Source of the DNA: Meloidogyne chitwoodi
Taxonomy: Eukaryota > Nematoda > Chromadorea > Rhabditida > Meloidogynidae
Direction of reading: 5' to 3'
Assembly (NCBI GenBank): GCA_015183035.1
Contig: JACZZP010000001.1
Span: 930,001-994,000 of the forward strand
Length of the DNA stretch: 64,000 nt
Part shown: positions 10,600-21,800 of the stretch, piece by piece
Position numbering within the stretch: the first letter of the stretch is position 1
Layout of the letters: each line of letters begins with the position of its first letter
Program-made: the position numbers and the translations under genes
Notes under the pieces: generated by a model
Database searches by the model: none
What the model saw: only the letters and a program-made list of their open reading frames with translations
What the model was told of the DNA's origin: nothing

Positions 10600-11258
10600 T
10601 ACATTAAAAACAATTATTTTATTAAATAAATCTCATTAAAAACATTGTTTTTAATTTTGATGGGACGGGACTGTCCTACATAAAGTTTTTAAAATCATCT
10701 CATTTGTAGTATAATACAAATAAGAATCCATTCAATAAATACAAAAATATAATATAGAATTTGTTTATTAATTCTGATAAGAATTATAACATTTATATCT
10801 TGCCGTATCAGTCCAGGTTTTAGTATAGATCAGTGTCATTAAAATAAATATTTTGAGTTGATTTTTTTACTTTTTAATTTAAATTTTAAAAATATTCAAA
10901 TTTTTTTAATTTTTTAAATAATGTTTGAATAAATGTCATGCTATCATTAAATAAATAAATATATTTTAAAGCGTCATTTGTTTTTTATAAAAAATAATAA
11001 TATAAAATATTGCCAATAGAAAAAAAAAGAAAATGTGGTTTAACGTTTATCATAAGATTTAAATTTAAAAAAAATTTTTAATTTTTTTAAATAAAGCAAA
11101 TATTTATATTTTTTATATGATATGTTAAAAATTTTATCAGAGTCATAAATTGGCAACGTTTCAAAATTATCAAAAATAAACCTTATAAATAGGAGAATTA
11201 TTCTAATAGAAAAATATAAAATAAAATTTAAATACCTAACCTAAATAACAAAAATAAA
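10600..11258. other. Intergenic, A+T-rich
   Basis: No coding or RNA feature seen. It should include the promoter of the small peptide gene that follows. Confidence 0.5.
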
Positions 11259-11420
11259 ATGAATTATTTATTTATCCAAATTATATTACTTTGTACAATT
11301 TATAATTTAATATATGGACAATGCTGTAACGATAACCCATGTTTTCCTTCTTGTTGTCCACCTGGTTGTCTATTAGAAGATTTTGAAAAGTTAATTTATT
11401 TATTTATTAGTTTTTATTAA
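11259..11420 (+). CDS. Tiny secreted cysteine-rich peptide
   Basis: A 53-codon frame starting MNYLFIQIILLC, a clear signal peptide ending near LIYG. It is followed by QCCNDNPCFPSCCPPGC, a compact CC-C-CC-C pattern, and an acidic LLEDFE. The single-exon reading stops at 11418-11420. Alternatively a short intron starts after EDFE (GTTAATTT...TTTTAAG) and the protein ends within a few residues. Either way the mature peptide is about 25-30 residues. The family is not recognised and the function unknown. The motif density argues against chance, but the frame is short. Confidence 0.5.
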   Translation: MNYLFIQIILLCTIYNLIYGQCCNDNPCFPSCCPPGCLLEDFEKLIYLFISFY

Positions 11421-11689
11421 TAATAATTAAATTTTAAGTTTACTATTATAAAATGTGGAAAAGAACTCAAGTTTAAAAAATATTATCAGATATACTCAAA
11501 TATTAATTAATATATAATATTTAATACTTTATTAAATAAGCTAATGAAAGCAAATTTTAATAAAAATGAAAAAAATAAATAAAATAATTTAATTTTAATA
11601 GTTAAATTCGGTGTGAAGAGTGTATTACATTTACTATATTTTTTAAAATTAGAATGCATTAATGGGCCGTGTTTTGCATTAATGCGTGT

Positions 11690-11790
11690 CTGAGGGATAA
11701 TGTTTTCGGTTCCGGGTATCTGAAACCGAAAAAAGGTCGGATACCCGAAAATTTTCTGTTCGGTTTTCGGTTCAGGATATCCTGTAATTC
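11690..11790. repeat. CGGTT-type degenerate repeat
   Basis: Repeated TTTCGGTTCCGGG / GGTATC words on both strands, G+C-richer than the surroundings. The open frame on the minus strand across it has no coding character. Confidence 0.4.
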
Positions 11791-12329
11791 TCCAGAAACC
11801 GACTACCTTACTGAGAGAGTGACATTTTTTCAATCCTAAAACTCCGTAATAGTTTAATACAATAATTGAACTTAAGAAAATGTAAGCGGACAATTATACA
11901 TTTTGAAATTAATTTTATTAATATTTATTTAACTTTTAATTATGATTTTAAAATTTAGAAAAAAGAACGAATTAAGAAGGAACTATTTTCAAATATTATT
12001 TTAAATTTATATTTTAAAATAATTTTTATAAGTAAATTGACGAATATTTGTCCATTCGTCTGTAAATTTAATTTAATATATTTATTTTCTTTATTAAATG
12101 ACTGTAAACATTATAAGCATTTAGTAGGGAGTGAAAAAGCAATGTATGTATAAATTATCTATTTAACAAAAAGCGAAAAAAATTAAAAAAAAAGTTTTTA
12201 TTTTAATAAGTAAAGTACTAATTGGGTTATATTTGATTTGAATTCTGTTTTTTTTAATTGAGTTAATCGATTTTCAGAGATCGGTCCGGTTGGAGTATTT
12301 AAAAAGGACAACTTTTTTAAAATTTATAA
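11791..12329. other. Intergenic, A+T-rich
   Basis: Nothing coding seen. A short G+C-richer stretch near 12275-12300 remains unexplained. Confidence 0.45.
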
Positions 12330-12860
12330 CACAATTAATTAGGTTATTCGATAAGAAAAAGATGATAATAAAAATTTAACAAATTATTTTATTCGAATAA
12401 ATAAAATGTTAATAACTTATAGTTTTATAATATTATAAAGTTAGGTAATAAGCAGCCGCGGTAATTTCAGCTCTATTAACATATAGAAAATAAAATTTTT
12501 CAAATTAAAAGTATTTTATTGGACATACTATTTTTGAATATTTTAAATTTATATTTATTTTTAGAGAATATTTTATTTTTTAAAATAAAATAAATTTAAA
12601 CAACTTTGTGGTATATGACTTTTAAATGATTTTGTCTATAATTTGTTTTATTCGATCAAATAGCTGAATCAAACAATCTATAATATGAGAGAACCATAGT
12701 TATGAAACAAAATCTTAATATTTAAAAATATAATGAAAGTATTTAATTTAATTATAAATTAATATATACAAATAATATCTCTTTCGAAAAAGTTTAAGCA
12801 AAATAAAAAGGTTATCGAATAAAATCAAATAAAGCAAAATTCAGAATTTATCAAATACAT
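12330..12860 (+). pseudogene. Decayed, A+T-shifted small-subunit (18S) rRNA fragment
   Basis: AGCAGCCGCGGTAATTTCAG at 12451-12470 continuing into CTC is the universal 530-loop, with one change from the eukaryotic form. The next ~50 bases still follow the 18S order with mostly G-to-A and C-to-T changes, ending in TTATTGGAC where 18S has TAGTTGGA. Weaker collinear matches lie upstream (AATTAGG..TTCGAT near 12338) and downstream (TTATGAAA near 12700, TTTCGAAAAAG near 12783, AGGTTATCGAA near 12809, ATCAAATA near 12824), in the correct 18S order. The rest is too diverged and shortened to be functional. The core is certain; the extent is inference. Confidence 0.6.
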
Positions 12861-13043
12861 TAAAATATAATAAAAAAATAATATTATTTATTATTTTACT
12901 TAAAAAGATATACAATTTAGGTACTCCAATTTTAATAAAAAAAAATTTGCAAATTTAATTAAAAATATTTATCTAATCAATGAATTCTTAAAAATAATAT
13001 AATAAAAAAATATATGTATTTATCATCAAATAAAGTTTAATTT

Positions 13044-14747
13044 TTAAAAAATAAATTCTTTTGGTTTAAATTCCTCAATTTTGTAAAGAAATTTATTTGT
13101 TCCAAAATTAGCCTCAACTGAACAGCAAAAAAGACTGACACATGGAAAATATTCAGAAACATTCTCAGAATTGTCCAAAAAAATTGTTTTTTCTTGTAAA
13201 AAATAATTTAAATTAAAAAAATAATTTTAATTTATTTACCCAATTTTTCTCCATTAATAGTAAAAAAAAGTTGTGGAAAAATTAATTTATTATCTGAAAA
13301 ATAAATTCCACATCCAATAATATCATTAGGCTTAATTGAATGATCAAACATTAAATATTGTTTATATGGAGAATTTAATAATGTTTTTGAACAATAAATA
13401 CCATTACTACATATATGATATTGTTTGGCATTATTTAAATATAAACCAACTTCTGCTGACCAACTTTTATTAATTAAATATAAAATAATAAATATTATTT
13501 ATTTTTGTTAATTAAAAAATATTTTTAAAAAAATTAAAGAATTAAATTATTTTTTAATTTAAAACTTTCTTACCCGCATTTTTCTTCAATTTCAGGAGTA
13601 ATTTTAACTTCAAAATAATAAAAACAATAATTATCTTTTATTGAATTAAAGCCTTTTTCAGCAATTATTTTTATTTTTCGATTAATACCTTAAAATAATT
13701 ACTATTTATTATTTAAATTTAATTTAAAATAAAAACCATTTTTAATTGTCGAAAGATAATATTTTGCAAAATTATCTCGTAAACGAACAATTCCATTCCC
13801 TTTTTGACAAAATCCACGTTGACTTATATTTTGACAATTATTTTTACAACAACCCCAATCAACAAGTATTTTTGACCATTTATTACACTAATAAAATAAT
13901 TAATATTTTAAAAAATTAATTAATTATTAAAAATACCAAGGATTTTAACACTAAATTTACTGAAGATGGCTGGACCAAAGCAGAAACAGGAAAAATTATT
14001 TTAGAATTAAAATCATTAAATTGGTGAACAGGAGATAAATAATTTTGATTATTTAATGTCACTTAAATATTTAATTTAAAAATAAAAATAATTTTAAATT
14101 AAAATACATTGTGATTGTTTAACACAAAATTTCGTCTTTTTATTATAATCAGAAAGTTCAGGAGCAGGAGCCAATTTATGCAATTGTGGTAAAAGAACTA
14201 CTTTTTGTAATTGAGGAAAAGCCAATTTCTGCAATTGAGGAAAAGGAGCCAATTTATGTATTACATCATTATTTTCCTCGTTAAATAGTTGAGAGTTTAA
14301 CTTAAAAAATTAAATTTAAAAAAGAATAAAATTAAAAATCATACAATTTTATCTATTTTAGCATTAAATTTCTCTAAAATAATGTTGTTCTGTTCCACTT
14401 TATTCTAAATTTATTAAAAAAAAAGAAATATTTTTAATATTTAAATAACTTTTTAGAATTATAAAAAACATGCATATATGTATTTTACACTCTAAATTAC
14501 CCAAAATTGAAATTCTTGCATTAAATAAAATGTGATTTTTTCACATTTTATTTTTTTTAATCAAAATAAAAACCTCCAATGTCAAAATTCTTTCTTTATA
14601 AGATTCCATTTCTTCTTTAATTGAACATATATCTTCTTCAGAAGAAGCAGATATTGTTGATAAATTTTCAAAATCATTATCACTATTTGAAGAATTTGAT
14701 AATGAAGAATTAGTTGAAGATTTGCTGCTAATTGAATAAATATCCAT
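13044..14747 (-). CDS. SPRY-domain protein with coiled-coil and short repeats
   Basis: About eight exons. The first (about 14576-14747) encodes a Ser/Asn-rich acidic start and a coiled-coil (KEEMESYKERILTLE). A later exon (about 14104-14300) holds repeats of the type PQLQKLA. The C-terminal half is a B30.2/SPRY domain: WSAEVGLYLNN, KPNDIIGCGIYF, FFTINGEK and the closing SVEANFG. Ahead of it lies a cysteine motif, DWGCCKNNCQNI. SPRY domains bind protein partners. Nematode parasites have expanded SPRY families, some secreted (SPRYSECs in cyst nematodes), but no signal peptide is visible here, so an intracellular role is more likely. The small exons between 14400 and 14576 are not resolved. Confidence 0.7.
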
Positions 14748-15107
14748 TTTTAAATATTCTATTTTATAATAAAAATAATATAAAATTAATTTTTAAATAT
14801 TAAATAAAATAAATTTTGTATTAAAAATAAAAATAGTGTAGAAAAGATGACTGTTTTACAATCGATTAAAAAAACAAAAAGTTAGATAGAACATTTAATG
14901 TTTAATTATAAAAACATTTTTTCAATTTCAAGCAAAAATGATTATAAAAGTCAGGTAAAAATAAAAGACAATTTCACTTTAAAATAAGCAAAAAAATTAA
15001 CATATTATTCGATTTATTCTAATTATATTAATTAAATCACTACTATAAAGACCCCATTCGCTTAAAAACATCATTTTAGTATCATGAATATTTGTAATTT
15101 TATAGCA
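14748..15107. other. Intergenic, A+T-rich
   Basis: Separates the SPRY gene from the F-box gene on the same strand. Nothing else seen. Confidence 0.5.
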
Positions 15108-16694
15108 TTATCTACCGACGCTTTTATGCATTTCAACTCCTCTGACAGTTAATTTAGAACGAAGCCATTCTTCACAACTAATAAACATAACGTTAGCCAC
15201 CATTTTTGATAAATCTGTTGATGTTTCTAGATGCTAAATTTTTGAATTTTTATAAAACAACCCTAATCCCCTTTATTTACATTTATAAGAAGATTATAGA
15301 GTGTAGCATCTTTATATTCATAAGAAAGGATAACTTTATGAATTCTATCGCCTTCGTTTAACAATAAATTTAATAAAATTTTATTGTCTTCCGAAGGTTC
15401 TTGCCCCCATCTGTCGGTTAAACATATCAAAATATATCCATTAATAATCAAATGTTCAAAAATAAATTTCCAAGCATCAAAATTTTTATTATTAAAAGAA
15501 AGCTCAACCATTTGACAATTAAATTTAAATTTAGCAATTTCATCATCATCAAAAAGAAATAAAATCATTTCTGTATTGAAAATAAACGTTTCAAAGCTAA
15601 GATATTCAAAATCGCAAATAAAGATTTGCTCTAACCAATAACGAACAATCATAAATTCCTCTATGTTTTGAGGAAATATGGGTAACTTCAAATATAAAAT
15701 ATCCTTTCCCTGTCCTATTAAATAAAGATAATAATTTTTAGATTATTTATTCTTTAATGTTATATATATACCTTCTGGATGAAAAAGTAAAGATATAACT
15801 TGGTTAATGCCAATTGGGGTACTGCTCTATACTCCTCTAGTTTACGACTCCAAAATATCATTTTTCGAAAATATAATCAATTAACTCAGATCGTCAGCTG
15901 AGTTGAATGAGACTAAAAGTAGTCCTCTTACTCAACTCTGAGTCGAATTATATATTATCCAAATATTTTATTATAAGACATGATTCGTTCCCGGAAAATG
16001 CTGAAGTGGAAAATGCGTCTGCGAGACAGTACAAAAATAAATGAAAAATACAAGTTTGTTTTTCACGTATTCTTGTACTGCTCCTTAATGACGCATTTTC
16101 CATTGACGCAATGACTTGGTGAAGATGTAGGCAAAAATATACAATACAAAAAAATATGGAATTATCGATCAAAATTAAAAATATAAAATTGTTTGTTCAA
16201 ACTTGTTAATTTTGAAATTTTAGTCTCATTTGACTCGCTTTCAAATGATATATAAATTCGTCATTTCCAAAAATCTTTTAAAGTTTCATTTTTAAAAACG
16301 GATGTAAACTAGTGGAATACCTCAATATTTAAAAAAATAGGAATTTGTTTATCAACGGCAGATAGCCACTGAAGAATGAATTTATATAATTTTAATAAAA
16401 TGTTGTACCTTCTCCTGAAGATGATTACTGAAAGGAAAATCGATTGATTCAAGTTTCAGTTTCCTAAAACCTTTTAGTTTCGCATAATATGGATTGGAAG
16501 TCTTAATTAGTAAAATTAAAAAAAACAAACTAAAATACAAATGTGAGTTTTCCAAATCTTTTACGAGCAAAACTTCCTTTGTATTTATTAATAAAGTCGC
16601 AAAAGTATTTATTAGTTTGTTTTAGTGAGAATATTTCATCAAAGTTGAGATCTTTGAAAATTTTAATATATATTTCTGCTGGTAAATATTCCAT
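15108..16694 (-). CDS. F-box protein of a root-knot-nematode-type family
   Basis: Exon 1 (16539-16694) encodes an F-box: MEYLPAEIYIKIFKDLNFDE, then FSLKQTNKYFCDFINKY. Following exons join in phase: one ending NHLQEK, one WLSAVDKQIPIFLNIE, one SSTPIGINQVISLLFHPE, then a long exon to about 15278 with NIEEFMIVRYWLEQIF, and a last exon ending at 15108 (TSTDLSKMVANV). The total is about 310 residues. F-box proteins link substrates to SCF ubiquitin ligases; the C-terminal half should be the substrate side. The layout resembles an F-box-like family I recall as abundant in Meloidogyne, stated from memory. The third intron is enlarged by an inverted-repeat insertion. Confidence 0.7.
15895..16240. mobile_element. 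MITE-like insertion in an intron of the F-box gene
   Basis: The ends pair as CTGAGTTGAATGAGACTAAA (from 15898) and the reverse complement of about 16217-16236 (CGAGTCAAATGAGACTAAAA). An inner hairpin pairs GAAAATGCGTC...CAGTACAA near 16010-16045 with its mirror near 16070-16100. The block is G+C-richer than the other introns and has no coding capacity. Target duplication not determined. Confidence 0.5.
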
Positions 16695-17443
16695 TTTTTT
16701 TACTTTTAAACTAAAAATTAAAATTTATTAAAAAAACAAAAATCAAATGACATTAAAGTCTAAATTAATTGTAAATTAATTAGCCAAACTTGTTTGCAAA
16801 GAATTCGACAATTTTACATCGAGACAATTGTAAAGTAAATATGGTTAAATTCATGATTTGGTTTCTAAAAATCGTAAAGCGACAAATTGATAAACGAAAA
16901 AATAATAAATAAGCCAAAATTGGACAAATCGGTATAGGCCAAAATCTGATATATAAATGTTTCAGAAGGCCCTGAAACTCATAGGAGGTTAAGTGAGATT
17001 GTTCCATAACCATCCCCCGTTGTTCTAACCATCCTCACCCTCAATGCAATTTATTCCTAATGAGGAATTTGTGGATGTACTTACTATGTAAATGGGACTC
17101 GGAATTCTCGACACGATCCGATGGGATCCAGATTCCTACTATTAATGATATGGCACTTCTAGTTTTTACTGATTAAATAGTTGTTGACAGCTTAATGAAG
17201 TCTATTTGGCGCAAATTTTTACAAAAGAAGTAAAAAATGAATAAAAAAAAAGAAAAAATATAAAGAAAAAGTAAATATTTTAAAAGCCAAATATTTATCC
17301 AAAATTTTTTTATTTGTAATAATTATATTAATTAATGACAGAATTAATTTTTAATTTTTTTATAAAAAAAATTAAAAATTAATTAATTTAACTAAAAATA
17401 CAAAAACCTAAATTTAAAAAAATTATTTTTTAAATAAATAAAT
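16695..17443. other. Intergenic with a block of ordinary base composition
   Basis: Between about 16780 and 17165 the sequence loses its A+T bias and contains open frames on the minus strand, but no domain or splice pattern that I can support. It may be a relic of a gene or transposon. The remainder is A+T-rich. Confidence 0.4.
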
Positions 17444-18142
17444 TTATTTTTCAATACAATCTTTTCCAAAATGTTCAAAACAACCTCCACCAATAAATAT
17501 ATGATTATTTTTAAAAATTTGTTTAATTATATATTTTGTAACTCCAATGACTCCTAATTTTATATATTCTTTTTCTTCTTCATTTTTTATACTAAAATTT
17601 TAATTTTTTTAATTAAAATTAATTTTAATTATATTAATTATTTATTTTTAATTAAATAAAATAAAATAAAAAATTCAGTGTAATTCCCCTCAAAAAATAT
17701 ATTAAATTAATTAAATATAAGCTTACTCTTCAATTTGTTTTCTTAATAAAAGTTTAACATCAATATTAGTTTCTCTATAAAAATCACTTCTAATATCTTC
17801 AACTTTCTCTCCACTAGCTGCTGAAGCATATAAATTTAATAAAAATGTATTAATTGCCCAAAAAGTCATTCTTGATCTAATATTTTCCATTCTTAAATAT
17901 TTATTTATATTATTATTTTTATTAATATTATTATTATCATAATCAAAGAAATAAAATAATTGTATTATTTGTCTATATATTTTTGAATTAATTTTATTTA
18001 ATTTTAAATATTTTAATAAAAGAATTCTTCTATTTTGACTCATTAAATAAATTGATGCTTTATATATTTCATCAAAATGTTTATATTCATCATATTTATA
18101 AACTTGAAATAATGATTTTAATAAAAGAATTATTTGATTCAT
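17444..18142 (-). CDS. Hypothetical protein, unrecognised
   Basis: Two exons join in phase: about 17730-18142 from MNQIILLLKSLF, and 17444 to about 17593, ending GGGCFEHFGKDCIEK. The product is about 185 residues, mostly helical in character, with an Asn-rich insert (near residues 75-85). No signal peptide or transmembrane segment is convincing, although the start is hydrophobic. The GT donor (GTAAGC) and TTTTAG acceptor are good. I cannot name the family. An upstream first exon is possible, but none was found before the next gene. Confidence 0.55.
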
Positions 18143-18332
18143 TTCATACACTTTTTAAAAATAAAATAATTAAATAAATAAATAAATTTATTATTAAATT
18201 AATTAATTAAAAGATATTATATAAGTATTAATTATTTGAGAAATAATTAATCTTTAATAAATATATTATATTTTTATATAATTTTAACAAAATAAATATG
18301 GAATAAAAACTAATAATTAACCCAAAACAATT

Positions 18333-18333
18333 A

Positions 18334-18368
<35 letters not shown>

Positions 18369-18371
18369 ATA
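18333..18371. repeat. (AAAT)n microsatellite
   Basis: About ten consecutive AAAT units, uninterrupted. Confidence 0.9.
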
Positions 18372-18445
18372 GATATGATTAAGCCTTTTTACTAATTAAT
18401 ATTTATTTGATATTATTTAAATTTTTATTTTTAATTTTAAAATAA

Positions 18446-18879
18446 TTATAATAAATTGGTACATGATGTTTTAGATGAAGATTCTTCAGTAAATTCACCA
18501 TTATTATTTGACTGTGATTTTACTAATATTTTATTATTTCTTTTATTTATAGAAAATAAATTATTAGCTAAAAATTTAATATTAATAAAATTAAATAAAA
18601 TTATTTTTTTTAATTTTTTACAATTTTTGTTTATTTTATTAAATCCAATTTGTTGTTTTATTATTGTTGGTTGAGTAGTCCTTTTACGAATTAATTCACC
18701 AGGAGAAAATTGAACTTTAAAAAATTAATGAAAATTATTAAAATAATATAATAATTATTAATTTAATTTAATTTAAAAAATAATAATAATTATTATTTAC
18801 TTTTATTATTTAAAACAAATAAAGAAAATATTGTAAAATAATTAATAAAAATAATTAATAAAATTAATAAAACTTTCAT
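18446..18879 (-). CDS. Small secreted basic protein, orphan
   Basis: Exons 18801-18879 and 18446-18714 join with matching phase (1+2) across an 86-nt intron, giving 115 residues. The first exon is a textbook signal peptide (MKVLLILLIIFINYF). The mature part is rich in Lys, Asn and Ile (FSPGELIRKRTTQPT near its start) and ends in a Ser/Thr-rich stretch, ESSSKTSCTNLL. There is no recognisable domain. With the neighbour 17444-18142 it forms a same-strand pair of unknown genes. Confidence 0.55.
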
Positions 18880-21800
18880 TTAAAAAAAATTAATTTTTCA
18901 TTGAAAATATTAAAGGGATTTTAAAGGAAATCCCTAGACAATTTGAGAAATAATTTTGTTATTTTTTTAAAAAGTACAAACTCGTGAAAATTTCATAATT
19001 TTTTTTATTTTAAATTAAATTCATGTGATTAAAATATTCTTTTTTTTTAATTTGTTTTGTACTTTTAATAATTATAAAAATATTTTTTTAATTTATTTAT
19101 TTAATTATTATAGTAAATGTACTTTAATAATTTAATTAGTTAACTATATAAATATTTTTTATTTTTTATTAATAAATCAATGATTAATTTGTTAAAATTT
19201 TAATTAAAGTTTTAAAAAATAAATAAATATATTTATTTTAAATAATTATAAAATTAATTCTTTTTATAATAAAAGGGTCCTTCAATATATTAAATAATTA
19301 ATTAATTAATAAATATTATCAATTATTTGTATTTATAATGAAAGAAATAGAGAATATTTATAATTATTATTTATTTTTAATTTGTTACAATTTTTAATAA
19401 AATATATTTAATTATTTTATTAATATAAATAGGTAATTTAAACAATAATTTAATAATTAATTTAATAAAAAAACAAAAAACTTGGAGGAATGACAAATAT
19501 ATAAATTTATTTAAAAATTATTAATTTTAATTAAATAAATTATTTTTATTTTTTAATTTATAAATTATTAATTAAAAAAAAATAAAAATAATATTTATTT
19601 ATTTATTTGCGTCATTTTAAAAATAAAAATAAATTTAATGTCTCATATTATTAAATATTAAAAATTATTTAATTTTTAATTAAAAAATAACAGATGATAA
19701 AAATTCTATTTTTAATTTAAAATAATAATTTCTTCCTTATATTTTATTTATTTATTAACTTAATTTATTTTTTAATAAAAAATGTCAAAAAAATATTTTA
19801 AAAAAATTATTCTATTTAAATAAATTATTTTTTTTGCTAAAATTGAGTCATTTAATTATTTTAATAATATTTTTGGAATTTATTTTTAAGTAGTAAATAG
19901 AATTATTTATTTAATTTATTTTATTAATTTACTTCCTTTTTTTTAATAATTATTTAAAAAAATAAATATTTATTTTTTAAAAATATAAAAGTCAAACATT
20001 ATTGTGGCTAATTTTTTTTAAATATTAAAAAGGGCAAAAAACACATTAAATAAATATTTATAATTTTTGTTTTTTTATTTTTTTAAATATTTTCCTAATG
20101 GAATTGCTTTTTTTACTCTTTATTATTATTCTATATTTTTCATTAGAATATCCAATATCATTAAAGTGCTAAAATAAATTTTTTGTAATTTATTTTTAAT
20201 AAATTCATCTTTTTTTATTTTTATAAAAAATATATTTAATTAATTTTTTATTTATTTTCTTTTAAAATATTTATAAAATTTTAACAAAATTTTACAATTT
20301 TTGGTCTTTAAACTTTTTTAATAATCAAATTGAATATTTTTTTGTCTCTAAATTGCCTTGTTAAATTTAATTTAAAAGTGTTTCTTTTTTTATTTATTTA
20401 TTTTTAAAGCATTTTTTTGCTTTTTTCTTTTTTTATTGGACAATTATTTATATTTAATATTTTTTAAATAATTTTAATTTTTATTAATATTTAAATTTAA
20501 AAATTTTTTGATTATTTAAATTATTTTTTTAATATTTATATTCTTGTTTAAATTATTTTTAAATAAAATTCTTTCTTATTAAATTTTGTTAAATATTTTT
20601 TTTTGAAAATTTGGTCTCTATTCCTTCTATAACTAATTATTATATTTTTTATAATTTTTAATTTTATTTAAAAAATAATAATAATTTAATTGTTAATTTG
20701 CTTAAATTAAATATAAATATATTTCTCCGAATTATTAAAAAATAAAATATTTTTTTATAAAAATTGTTAGTTACCAGATAAATCATAAATTAACTTTATT
20801 ATTTTCTAGAAATTTTATTTAATTTAAAATAAATAAAATAATTAAATTTTTATAATTTAATTTAAATTCAAGCAATAAAGAAGATAATATAATAATTATT
20901 TTTTTTAATTTTAATTTTTAGTTAAAAAATAAAAATTTAACTGAAAATTATATTTATTTATTTTTAAAACTTTTTTTTTTAATTCTTTTAAATAAAAATT
21001 ATTTTATTAATTTAATAAAAAGTTATCCTTCACTCCAATTTTTTTATAGAAAGATTTATAAAATTAAATTTATTTTAAATATCTAATTAAATAAAAATAT
21101 TTTTATAAATAAATATTAATTATTTATTTTAAGAATATTTAAATAAATAATTATTATTTATTTATAAAAATATTTAATTAAATATTTATAATAAATATAA
21201 AAAATAAATTATTTAATTAATTAATTTAACTAAAATTAAATAAATATTATATTTTAATTATTTTTTTTTTAATTTAAAAAATTAATTTATCATTTTTTCA
21301 TTAATTTACTTGCGCAACTTGAAAAAAGTAGAAGCCTACAATATTATTATTTTTTTATTTTTTTATTACGCGTGAATTGACGTTTTTACTTATTTTTCTG
21401 ACACAAGATTAAATAAATTTAGTGCTGAATGTGGTAATATATATTAATCCCCTTGGGTTATTAAAAATATTATATTGACGATAAATAAAATAAAAAAAAG
21501 AATTGTGTCCTTTCTTCTCTTCTTCCAAAAGGGATTCACTTTATTTTATTTTCTTTTCTTTTATTTTAGAGTATCTATTTTTAAAAATGTTGTTGACCAT
21601 TTATGTGTTTTGTTGTTTTTTTGTGTTTTTGTTGGTTTCTTTTTCTTTTTTTTTTAATTTACCGGAAATTAAATATTTTTTTATTTTATTTTTGTAATTT
21701 TTAATAAATTAAAAAATATTTTAAAATTAAATTAAAGTAATAAATAAAATAAATAAATATTTATTATTATTTATTTTTAAGAATTTTCTCTAAAATAAAT

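Noticed and set aside
11507..11893. A 128-codon minus-strand frame
   Set aside because: It crosses the CGGTT repeat and A+T spacer; no domain, signal peptide or splice logic.
21475..21697. Hydrophobic open frames that could be a signal peptide
   Set aside because: Phe/Leu-rich translation is expected from T-rich sequence; no following exon was found in the desert.
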